The notes under the pieces: generated by a model
Seen by the model: only the letters and a program-made list of their open reading frames with translations
Told to the model about the DNA's origin: nothing
Databases searched by the model: none
NCBI GenBank assembly: GCA_016931085.1
Contig: JAFGFO010000224.1
Location: 1-5,093 of the forward strand
Source of the DNA: Thermoflexales bacterium
Lineage (GTDB): Bacteria; Chloroflexota; Anaerolineae; Fen-1058
Direction: 5' to 3'
DNA length: 5,093 bases
Shown: positions 1 through 5,093 of the stretch, piece by piece
Layout: the number at the start of each line of letters is the position of its first letter
How positions within the stretch are numbered: position 1 is the first letter of the stretch
Program-made: the position numbers and the translations under genes

Positions 1-1
1 G

Positions 2-29
2 ATTATAACACGACTTTTAATATTGTCAA
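2..29 (-). promoter_or_regulatory. Consensus sigma-70/A-type promoter directed leftwards out of the window
   Basis: Read on the minus strand, TTGACA (24-29) is followed by a 16-base AT-rich spacer and TATAAT (2-7). Both hexamers match the housekeeping consensus at all six positions, and a TG one base upstream of TATAAT makes it an extended -10. Transcription would start just outside the left edge, so the gene it serves is not visible. It is divergent from rpoN, and the two genes probably share this intergenic region. The hexamer matches are seen directly; promoter activity is inferred. Confidence 0.75.
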
Positions 30-138
30 GTGCCAGTTTTTTTACAGGTGAGTGGCAGAAGGAATTCACTTCCAGGCCCAGTCTTGTGGTAAGCGCGGCG
101 GAAGATATGCATTTAGCGTTAGTGCGAATTTTGTGGTA

Positions 139-147
139 TGCTATAGA
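139..147 (+). promoter_or_regulatory. Possible extended -10 promoter for the rpoN operon
   Basis: TGC followed by TATAGA (142-147) resembles an extended -10 element with four of six -10 matches. The hexamer 17 bases upstream (119-124, TTAGTG) is a poor -35. Transcription would begin near 154 and leave a leader of about 50 bases before the rpoN ATG. It is the best plus-strand candidate in 1-199, but weak. No GG-N10-GC arrangement of a sigma-54 promoter was found there, so autoregulation by sigma-54 is not supported. Confidence 0.3.
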
Positions 148-164
148 GTAGCGCATCCCCCACC

Positions 165-182
165 GCCTGCCGAATGGCGGGC
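165..182 (+). other. Leader hairpin upstream of rpoN
   Basis: GCCTGCC (165-171) can pair with GGCGGGC (176-182) across a GAAT loop, giving a 7-pair GC-rich stem with one G-U pair. It lies about 13 bases before the rpoN Shine-Dalgarno. No run of T follows, so it does not look like an intrinsic terminator. It could stabilise the 5' end or influence initiation; this is inference. The stem itself is plain from the sequence. Confidence 0.4.
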
Positions 183-205
183 ATTGCTAAATATCAGAGG
201 TGCCT

Positions 206-1504
206 ATGCTGCCCAAACTCGATGTGTCACCTCGCCCAATCGTTGCGCCGAGCCTGGTGATGAGCAACCGCCTGCTCGGATGCAGCCAGTTCGAGTTGTC
301 TCAGCACTTGTTGGGTGAGGCAGCCAATAATCCGACCCTGCAGCTTGTAGCTGCCCGGAGCTGCCCTCGCTGTGGATTCCCCTTGAACGACGAACAGGTC
401 TGCGCGCTATGTGCGCGCCGCCTGGCATTGCCCGCCTGGGCGTACAGCGAGCAAGCGCAAGCTCCAAGTGACTGGGAGGAAAGCCTGGCTGCCCTCGACG
501 ATTTTCGGCAGCCACTGCTGTCAGAGGCGCGGCTGGTGCTCGAGCGGGCCGATCACGCCTTGGCCGAGTTCCTGGTCGCCGCGTTGGACGAGCACGGCTT
601 GCTGAGTGGCCAGCCGGTGTTGCCGCAGCGTGCGGAACGCGTACTGCGCGTGATCCAGTCATTGGATCCGGCCGGGATTGCCGCGCGCGATACGGCCGAG
701 TGCCTGCGCCTGCAGTTACAGCGACTGGCCCTTCCCATACCGCCGGCGGTTCATCGCTTAGTCGAGCGCTGGCCCGAGCTGCCCGAGCATCCCGATGCGT
801 TGGCCAACACGCTACACATTACATCCCAGGAATTGAAGCAAGCCCTGGCCTTTATGCGCTCCCACCTGCAGCCCTACCCTATCATGGAAGAGGCGGGAAC
901 ACAGCCTTACCGGCGAGTCGACGTGGCCTTGCTTGCGGCACGCGACTCGGGCGAGATCGAGGTCATCGTGGCGCCTGGGCCTCACGTGCGCGCCAGTGAC
1001 GATCCTGCCACCCTAGGCGAAGCTGACTTTTCGACCCAAGACTGGCGGAGCTTTGCCCAACACGGGATCCTGATCGAGCGCGCTTTGGGCCGGCGCCGGC
1101 AAATCCTGGAACAAGTATTCACAGAAATTGCGCGTCTGCAAGCAGATTTCTTGCTGCACGGCCCGCCACACCACTACGCGATCAGGCGCGCTCAAGTGGC
1201 ACAGCTTCTAGGCGTGCACGCTTCGACCGTAGGCCGGGCCGTAAACGCCAAAAGTGTGCTCATCCCATCTAACCAGATCATCCCGGCCGCGTTATTCTTC
1301 GAACGCGGGCTGGTCGTCAAACACGCCATTTCGGACATCATTGCGCAAGAAACAACGCCATTGACTGACGAAGAACTACGAGAACGCCTGAACCAGCAAG
1401 GCATTAGCCTGGCGCGGCGGACGGTTGCCAAGTATCGCGCGGCGGCCGGCGCATTGCCGGCCCACATGCGGCGGTGGGGCAGTGTTTCCAAAGGGCTGTT
1501 TTGA
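206..1504 (+). CDS. rpoN: RNA polymerase sigma-54 factor with an inserted CxxC/CxxC putative zinc ribbon
   Basis: This is an alternative sigma factor that directs core RNA polymerase to -24/-12 promoters and needs an AAA+ activator for open-complex formation. From ATG 206 it is 432 aa. Residues 15-47 resemble region I. Residues 53-69 contain CPRC and CALC, a likely zinc ribbon not present in E. coli RpoN. The core-binding region includes LDPAGIAARD (153-162). A helix-turn-helix with HASTVGRAV precedes the C-terminal RpoN box ARRTVAKYR (403-411), which reads the -24 element. ATG 206 is preferred over the in-frame GTG at 200 because AGAGG (196-200) sits 5 bases before it, whereas the GTG would overlap that site. 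The protein is shorter than E. coli RpoN (477 aa), and the acidic region II is reduced to a short linker. It is probably co-transcribed with the activator gene 6 bases downstream. Family assignment is firm; zinc binding is inferred. Confidence 0.95.
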   Translation: MLPKLDVSPRPIVAPSLVMSNRLLGCSQFELSQHLLGEAANNPTLQLVAARSCPRCGFPLNDEQVCALCARRLALPAWAYSEQAQAPSDWEESLAALDDFRQPLLSEARLVLERADHALAEFLVAALDEHGLLSGQPVLPQRAERVLRVIQSLDPAGIAARDTAECLRLQLQRLALPIPPAVHRLVERWPELPEHPDALANTLHITSQELKQALAFMRSHLQPYPIMEEAGTQPYRRVDVALLAARDSGEIEVIVAPGPHVRASDDPATLGEADFSTQDWRSFAQHGILIERALGRRRQILEQVFTEIARLQADFLLHGPPHHYAIRRAQVAQLLGVHASTVGRAVNAKSVLIPSNQIIPAALFFERGLVVKHAISDIIAQETTPLTDEELRERLNQQGISLARRTVAKYRAAAGALPAHMRRWGSVSKGLF

Positions 1505-1510
1505 GCTGAG

Positions 1511-2881
1511 ATGCATCACACCGTCCTGATCATCGACGATGATACATCCCTCTGCCAGTTTTTGGTCCACGTTCTGTGCGGTGAGGGCTATGGAACGCTC
1601 TGCGCATCGACAGCAGCCGAAGGGTTGAAGCTCCTTCAGCGCCAGGGCGCCGACGCGGTGCTGCTCGACATGCACTTGCCCGATGTTCACGGGCTGACGG
1701 TACTGAGTGAAATCAAGCAGGCGCGTCCCTACACGCCTGTGATCATCATCACCGGCCTGAGCGACGTGACGAACGCCGTCGAGTCAATGAAACGCGGTGC
1801 GTATGATTATATCACCAAGCCCTTTGAAACCAGCCGGCTGCTGGCCACCATCGGGCATGCCTTGGAAACCGTCTCACTGCGAGCTGAGATCGAGCGCTTG
1901 CGCCAGGCCGGCGCGCCCGATCAGGATCTCCAGATCATTGGCCAAACACCTGGCATGCGCCAAACATCCGAGATGGTCGCCCGTATCGCCCCCACCCAGG
2001 TGAGCATCCTCATTCAAGGCCCCAGCGGGTCTGGCAAAGAAATCGTCGCTCGCCAGATTCACCATCTCAGCCCGCGCGCCGAGCGCCCCTTTATTCCCAT
2101 CAATTGCGCTGCTATTCCCGACTCGTTGCTGGAAAGCGAGTTGTTTGGCTACGAGGCAGGGGCCTTCACCGGCGCGATCAGGCCCAAAAAGGGCCTTATC
2201 GAGTCGGCGCACACGGGCACGTTGTTCCTGGACGAAATCAGCGGCATGAAACCTGAACTGCAAGCCAAGCTGCTGCGCGTGCTGGAGGATCACCTCGTGC
2301 GCCGCCTGGGCAGCACCACCGATGTGCCGGTGGACCTTCGCCTCCTGAGTGCTTCGAACCAGGATTTGCCCAGTGCAGTGAGCGCCGGGACGTTTCGCCA
2401 GGACCTGTATTACCGGCTAAGCGTGATCACCGTCACACTGCCGCCATTGTGCGAGCGCGCCGACGACATCCCCTTGTTCCTGGCCCATTTTATCGAAAAG
2501 ATGAACAAAGAAATGGGCTGCCACATCGAGACCGTCACCGATGAAGCCTTGAGCTTGCTCAAGAGCTATGCATGGCCGGGCAATGTGCGCGAGTTGCGCA
2601 ATGTCATCGAGCGCGCCTTGGTGCTGTGTGATGGATCGCAAATTGGCGCCGAACACCTCCCAGCCGAGATCAGCCGGCGGGCTGGCGAGATCCTGCCCGC
2701 TCCCAGCGATTCTCTGTTAGGAGCAAGCGGCCTGAAAGAGCGCGTCGCTCAGCTCGAAATCGCGATGATCACGCGGGCCTTGGAAGAGTCCGGCGGCAAC
2801 CAAACCCAGGCCGCGCATCTGCTCAAGCTGACGCGCGACGAATTGCGGACCAGGCTCAAGCGCTACGATTTGGAGACGTAG
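1511..2881 (+). CDS. NtrC-family sigma-54-dependent response regulator (enhancer-binding protein)
   Basis: This cytoplasmic transcription activator of 456 aa would hydrolyse ATP to remodel sigma-54 polymerase at distant promoters. The receiver domain (about 4-119) has acidic D10/D11, phospho-acceptor D53, T81 and K103, so phosphorylation by a histidine kinase is expected. The AAA+ domain (about 142-370) has Walker A GPSGSGKE (170-177), an intact GAFTGA sigma-54 contact loop (217-222), Walker B LFLDE (238-242), arginine-finger region FRQDLYYRL (295-303) and sensor II WPGNVREL (355-362). A Fis-type helix-turn-helix occupies about 415-454. Every part needed for sigma-54 activation is present. 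The gene starts 6 bases after the rpoN stop with only a weak GAG Shine-Dalgarno, suggesting translational coupling. Its TAG stop lies inside a palindromic repeat. No kinase gene is in the window. NtrC, ZraR or AtoC-type naming cannot be decided from sequence alone. Confidence 0.95.
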   Translation: MHHTVLIIDDDTSLCQFLVHVLCGEGYGTLCASTAAEGLKLLQRQGADAVLLDMHLPDVHGLTVLSEIKQARPYTPVIIITGLSDVTNAVESMKRGAYDYITKPFETSRLLATIGHALETVSLRAEIERLRQAGAPDQDLQIIGQTPGMRQTSEMVARIAPTQVSILIQGPSGSGKEIVARQIHHLSPRAERPFIPINCAAIPDSLLESELFGYEAGAFTGAIRPKKGLIESAHTGTLFLDEISGMKPELQAKLLRVLEDHLVRRLGSTTDVPVDLRLLSASNQDLPSAVSAGTFRQDLYYRLSVITVTLPPLCERADDIPLFLAHFIEKMNKEMGCHIETVTDEALSLLKSYAWPGNVRELRNVIERALVLCDGSQIGAEHLPAEISRRAGEILPAPSDSLLGASGLKERVAQLEIAMITRALEESGGNQTQAAHLLKLTRDELRTRLKRYDLET

Positions 2882-2894
2882 CACTGCTACGTCT
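2874..2894. repeat. Palindromic repeat unit 1 (core arm AGACGTAGC), overlapping the regulator stop codon
   Basis: AGACGTAGC (2874-2882) and its exact reverse complement GCTACGTCT (2886-2894) are separated by ACT, giving a perfect 9-bp stem. The TAG stop of the response regulator (2879-2881) lies within the left arm. It is positioned between convergent genes, so it may help end transcription from either side, but no T-tract follows on either strand. The same arm sequence recurs at 3506-3526, which marks it as a dispersed repeat rather than an ordinary terminator. Confidence 0.8.
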
Positions 2895-2918
2895 AGACGC
2901 AGCAGGCTACGGCTCTAC
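2895..2918. repeat. Palindromic repeat unit 2 (degenerate), overlapping the lipoprotein stop codon
   Basis: AGACGCAGC (2895-2903) and GCTACGGCT (2906-2914), extended by CTAC, form a second copy placed directly after unit 1. Seven of nine arm positions still pair. Its right arm (2906-2918) differs at one of 13 bases from the inferred consensus GCTACGTCTCTAC. The stop codon of the minus-strand lipoprotein gene (complement of 2915-2917) lies in this arm. Because units 1 and 2 abut, 2886-2903 is itself a near-perfect 18-bp palindrome centred on TCTAGA. Confidence 0.6.
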
Positions 2919-3472
2919 CTGTGCGCTGTGCAGCCTTCCAGCTTAGAGCAAAAGGCCTGGCAGATTTCCAGCGTCGTGCCGGCGTAGACGATGTAGAATT
3001 CGTTGCCGTCGCGCGTGAGCGTATAGTTGGCCGTGCAGGGCTGAAGGCCGCCAGGCGCGGCCGAGCCATCCAGATCCAGGTTGGACCCGACACACTTGAA
3101 GAGGTTCAAGGGATTGAGCAAGGCATTGCGATCGGCAATCGCCACAGCGCCAGCCGAGAGCGGGTTGGCCTGGTCGCTGTACAGGCGGGAGCGCACCGCG
3201 CCGACGTCCTGGTAACACGTGACGATGCCATCCACCGCCGCCACAACCGCCGTCAATTCTGGCTGGGCAGCCAGCAGCGTCGCGCCCTCTCCCAGCGTGC
3301 TCAGGTAGTCGGTCAGCGTCTGGCCTTCGACGACTTTGTAGCCGCTGAGCTGCGGCAACATCTCCGCCGCTGGCGGGTTGGCCGGTGTCCCGCCCAGGCT
3401 GGCCAGCAAGCTGCAAGCGCTCAACAGACCAACGATCAGCGCCACACTCGTGAGATAAAGCGTCCTTTTCAT
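2915..3472 (-). CDS. Small cysteine-rich lipoprotein of unknown function
   Basis: This is a 185-aa exported protein that I cannot assign to a family. The N-terminus has a basic MKR, a hydrophobic stretch (about 5-17) and the lipobox LSAC with lipidated Cys20, so it should be anchored on the outer face of the cytoplasmic membrane. The mature part holds six further cysteines (86, 127, 146, 171, 175, 181), four of them in the last 40 residues, consistent with disulphide bonds. Residues 29-36 form a short Pro/Ala linker. The start is well supported: AAGGAG (3477-3482) lies 4 bases upstream of ATG. The gene is convergent with the response regulator (33 bases apart) and divergent from the peptidase. 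An overlapping plus-strand frame at 2921-3496 lacks comparable signals. That it is an exported lipoprotein is well supported; its role is unknown. Confidence 0.82.
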   Translation of the reverse strand: MKRTLYLTSVALIVGLLSACSLLASLGGTPANPPAAEMLPQLSGYKVVEGQTLTDYLSTLGEGATLLAAQPELTAVVAAVDGIVTCYQDVGAVRSRLYSDQANPLSAGAVAIADRNALLNPLNLFKCVGSNLDLDGSAAPGGLQPCTANYTLTRDGNEFYIVYAGTTLEICQAFCSKLEGCTAHR

Positions 3473-3501
3473 GTTTCTCCTTCGTTGTATGTATGATCCT
3501 C

Positions 3502-3530
3502 GTAGAGACGTAGCCGTGCTACGTTTCTAC
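3502..3530. repeat. Palindromic repeat unit 3 in the lipoprotein leader
   Basis: Left arm GTAGAGACGTAGC (3502-3514) and right arm GCTACGTTTCTAC (3518-3530) are reverse complements at 12 of 13 positions and are separated by CGT. The single mismatch becomes a wobble pair in one transcript orientation. The inner nine bases of the left arm equal the arm of the unit at 2874-2894. It falls between the putative lipoprotein promoter and its Shine-Dalgarno, so it would form a strong hairpin in the 5' leader of that mRNA. No T-tract follows. Confidence 0.82.
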
Positions 3531-3559
3531 TTGCGCAAAACGCGAAAGTGTATTATGCT
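3531..3559 (+). promoter_or_regulatory. Possible promoter for the M20 peptidase gene
   Basis: TTGCGC (3531-3536) and TATGCT (3554-3559) are spaced 17 bases apart and would start transcription near 3566, leaving a leader of about 40 bases before the ATG at 3607. The -35 matches consensus at three of six bases and the -10 at four. TATAAC (3565-3570) is a better -10 by itself but has no -35 at a normal distance. Assignment is tentative. Confidence 0.35.
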
Positions 3560-3562
3560 GGC

Positions 3563-3591
3563 AGTATAACATCATACGCACAAAATGCAAA
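3563..3591 (-). promoter_or_regulatory. Probable promoter for the lipoprotein gene
   Basis: On the minus strand, TTTGCA (3586-3591) is followed after 17 bases by TATACT (3563-3568), preceded by TGT, which makes an extended -10. Matches to consensus are four of six and five of six. Transcription would start near 3556, about 84 bases before the lipoprotein ATG, and the leader would contain the palindrome at 3502-3530. The -10 faces the plus-strand -10 at 3554-3559 across three bases, and together they form an imperfect palindrome (3553-3569). Confidence 0.5.
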
Positions 3592-3606
3592 ACAGTGAGG
3601 GATTTT

Positions 3607-4983
3607 ATGCACAATCAAGCCGTGAGCTATGCCGTCCAACACCGAGATCGTTTTCTCCAAGAACTGGTCGAGTTTCTAGGCATTCCCAGCGTCAGCGCCC
3701 AAGCTGAACACGCCGCTGACATGCAGCGAGCGGCCACGTGGCTGGCCGAACACTTGCGGGGCCTGGGCCTGACCAATGTCCAGACAAGTCCCACGCCCGG
3801 CCATCCCGTCGTCACCGGCGAGTGGATGGCCGCCGGCGCCGAGCGCCCCACCCTGCTGATTTACGGCCATTACGACGTACAGCCACCCGAGCCTCTCGAG
3901 TTGTGGATCTCTGACCCCTTCCAGGCCAGCGTTCGAGAGACTATGTTGTACGGGCGGGGCGTTTCAGACGACAAGGGTCAATTGTTCATTCACCTCAAGG
4001 CGATCGAAGCCTATCTTGCGACGAGCGGCCGGCTGCCCATCAATCTCAAGCTGCTCTTAGAGGGTGAAGAAGAAATAGGTGGCATCAACCTGGAAGCATT
4101 TATCAAAGCACATCGCCGGCAACTGGCGTGTGACGTGGCCCTGATCTCTGATTCGGCCATGTTCAGCATCGACCGGCCGGCCATCACCTACGGCTTGCGC
4201 GGCATCAGCTATATGCAAATCGAGGTCGAAGGCCCCGACCATGACCTGCATTCAGGCGCTTACGGTGGCGCGGTATACAATCCCATCCAGGCCCTGGCCG
4301 AAATGATCGTCAAAATGAAAGACGCCGAGGGGCGCGTCACAATTCCAGGCTTTTACGATCGAGTCCGGCCACTGCCGGACGAGGAACGCAAGCGGATCGA
4401 GCGCGTTCCCTTCGACAAGGCCAACTTTTGCCGCGAGGCCGGCGTGCTCGACACGTGGGGAGAGGCTGGTTATACCCTTGCGGAGCAACTGGTGTCCAGG
4501 CCCACACTGGAATGCAATGGCATCTGGGGCGGCTACATCGGCCAAGGTTCCAAGACCGTGCTGCCCAGCAAAGCTTACGCCAAGATCAGCATGCGGCTGG
4601 TACCCGATCAAAGCTCCGAAGAGGTGGCCAGGCTCTTTAGCGATTACGTGCTCAGCATCGCCCCGTCCCAGGTCAAGGTGAGCGTGCGCGACTTGCACGG
4701 CGGGCTGCCGGCCCTCATCGATCCCAATCTGCCCGAAATGGAAGCGGCTAGCAGGGCGCTCGAGCGCAGCTTTGGAACGCGCCCGGTCTTTACCCGTTCT
4801 GGTGGCAGCATCCCTGCCGTGGCTGACATGAAAAAGCACCTGGGCGTGCCAACCATCTTGCTCGGCTTTGGGCTGCCAGACGACAACGCGCACAGCCCCA
4901 ACGAAAAGCTCCACCTGCCCACTTTCTACAAGGGCATCGAGGCCTCGATTTTCTTTATGGACGAGTTGGCGCGCGTTAAATAA
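3607..4983 (+). CDS. M20-family metallopeptidase, dipeptidase/carnosinase-like
   Basis: This predicted cytoplasmic dizinc peptidase would hydrolyse dipeptides or short peptides. It is 458 aa from ATG 3607, normal for the family, with no signal peptide. Expected metal ligands are visible: H88 in GHYDVQP, bridging D121 in SDDKG, E156 in EGEEEIGG with catalytic base E155, D182 in ISD, and H429 in AHSPNEK. H215 in DLHSGAYGG, at the start of the lid/dimerisation domain, matches the conserved histidine that reaches across the dimer in carnosinase-type enzymes. I prefer ATG 3607 to the in-frame GTG at 3595 because GAGGG (3597-3601) lies 5 bases before the ATG and overlaps the GTG. The gene is divergent from the lipoprotein. 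It resembles human CNDP2 and bacterial M20 dipeptidases. Exact substrate (dipeptide, acylated amino acid or other) cannot be fixed from sequence. Confidence 0.95.
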   Translation: MHNQAVSYAVQHRDRFLQELVEFLGIPSVSAQAEHAADMQRAATWLAEHLRGLGLTNVQTSPTPGHPVVTGEWMAAGAERPTLLIYGHYDVQPPEPLELWISDPFQASVRETMLYGRGVSDDKGQLFIHLKAIEAYLATSGRLPINLKLLLEGEEEIGGINLEAFIKAHRRQLACDVALISDSAMFSIDRPAITYGLRGISYMQIEVEGPDHDLHSGAYGGAVYNPIQALAEMIVKMKDAEGRVTIPGFYDRVRPLPDEERKRIERVPFDKANFCREAGVLDTWGEAGYTLAEQLVSRPTLECNGIWGGYIGQGSKTVLPSKAYAKISMRLVPDQSSEEVARLFSDYVLSIAPSQVKVSVRDLHGGLPALIDPNLPEMEAASRALERSFGTRPVFTRSGGSIPAVADMKKHLGVPTILLGFGLPDDNAHSPNEKLHLPTFYKGIEASIFFMDELARVK

Positions 4984-4985
4984 GG

Positions 4986-5093
4986 AGGGGCGAAAAATCT
5001 TTCGTGGGGGCGAAAAATCTTTCGTAGGGGCGAAAAATCTTTCGTAGGGGCGAAAAATCTTTCGTAGGGGCGAAAAATCTTTCGTAGGGGCGA
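4986..5093. repeat. 20-bp tandem repeat array, running past the right edge
   Basis: The unit CGAAAAATCTTTCGTAGGGG begins at 4991, 5011, 5031, 5051 and 5071, with a partial unit at 5091 and a partial AGGGG lead-in at 4986. All full units are identical except for A to G at 5006 in the first. Each contains CGAAA and TTTCG as inverted arms around AATC, so a transcript could form a row of small hairpins. The array starts three bases after the peptidase stop codon and may affect its 3' end. There are no unique spacers, so it is not CRISPR. Confidence 0.95.

Noticed and set aside
24..38. TGGCAC on the minus strand as a sigma-54 -24 element
   Set aside because: The GC of the -12 element is missing at the required distance; the adjoining TTGACA/TATAAT pair explains the site better.
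53..67. TGGCAG as a -24 element before rpoN
   Set aside because: The bases at the -12 position read TC rather than GC, and the rest of the match is poor.
52..318. Plus-strand 88-codon frame beginning before rpoN
   Set aside because: It overlaps the well-supported start of rpoN in another frame, has no clear Shine-Dalgarno, and its product has no recognisable domain.
2874..2918. Canonical rho-independent terminator between the convergent genes
   Set aside because: The stem is good, but no T-rich tract follows on either strand, and the same palindrome occurs in a leader at 3502-3530.
2921..3496. Plus-strand 191-codon frame antisense to the lipoprotein
   Set aside because: It is rich in Arg, Ala and Gln as expected of a shadow frame. 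The minus-strand frame has a lipobox, signal peptide and AAGGAG site.
4252..4914. Minus-strand 220-codon frame antisense to the peptidase
   Set aside because: The plus strand encodes a complete M20 enzyme with all metal ligands; the antisense frame is a composition effect.
4986..5093. CRISPR array
   Set aside because: The 20-base units are contiguous and identical with no variable spacers.
4986..5093. G-quadruplex array from repeated GGGG
   Set aside because: The G runs are separated by 16 bases, too long for a stable four-run fold; the hairpin arms are a simpler explanation.

Overview
The window holds four protein-coding genes and several compact non-coding elements. The DNA is moderately GC-rich in the genes and AT-rich in the intergenic control regions. 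A bacterial lipoprotein signal, Shine-Dalgarno sites, consensus-type -35/-10 promoters and a sigma-54/enhancer-binding-protein pair show that it is bacterial. The short dispersed palindromes, the 20-bp tandem array after a stop codon and the unusual sigma-54 remind me of Chloroflexota (Anaerolineae-like) genomes. That placement is an inference from style, not a match I could test.

Left part (1-2881): a perfect-consensus promoter points leftwards out of the window (minus strand, 2-29), so a divergent gene must begin just outside. Going right is a probable two-gene operon. The first gene is a sigma-54 factor (rpoN, 206-1504) with a short two-CxxC putative zinc ribbon between region I and the core-binding domain. 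Six bases after its stop is an NtrC-type response regulator/enhancer-binding protein (1511-2881) with intact receiver, AAA+ (including GAFTGA) and Fis-type DNA-binding domains. Sigma-54 cannot open promoters without such an ATPase, so the two genes form a near self-contained transcription module. No sensor kinase is encoded here and no convincing -24/-12 promoter was found, so the target genes and the input signal are unknown.

Middle part (2874-3606): a gene for a small cysteine-rich lipoprotein of unknown family lies on the minus strand, convergent to the regulator and divergent from the peptidase. It is bracketed by copies of one palindromic repeat (core arm AGACGTAGC): two degenerate tandem units at its 3' end and one longer unit in its 5' leader. 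The stop codons of both convergent genes fall inside repeat arms. The divergent spacer carries face-to-face -10 elements, arranged like a bidirectional promoter.

Right part (3607-5093): an M20-family metallopeptidase (dipeptidase/carnosinase-like) with all expected metal ligands, followed three bases after its stop by a 20-bp tandem repeat array that runs off the window edge. The peptidase and lipoprotein have no evident functional link to the sigma-54 pair beyond position.

I do not see a clear new multi-gene system. The points most worth checking are the zinc-ribbon sigma-54 with its adjacent activator, the palindromes bracketing the lipoprotein gene, the face-to-face promoter and the tandem array.
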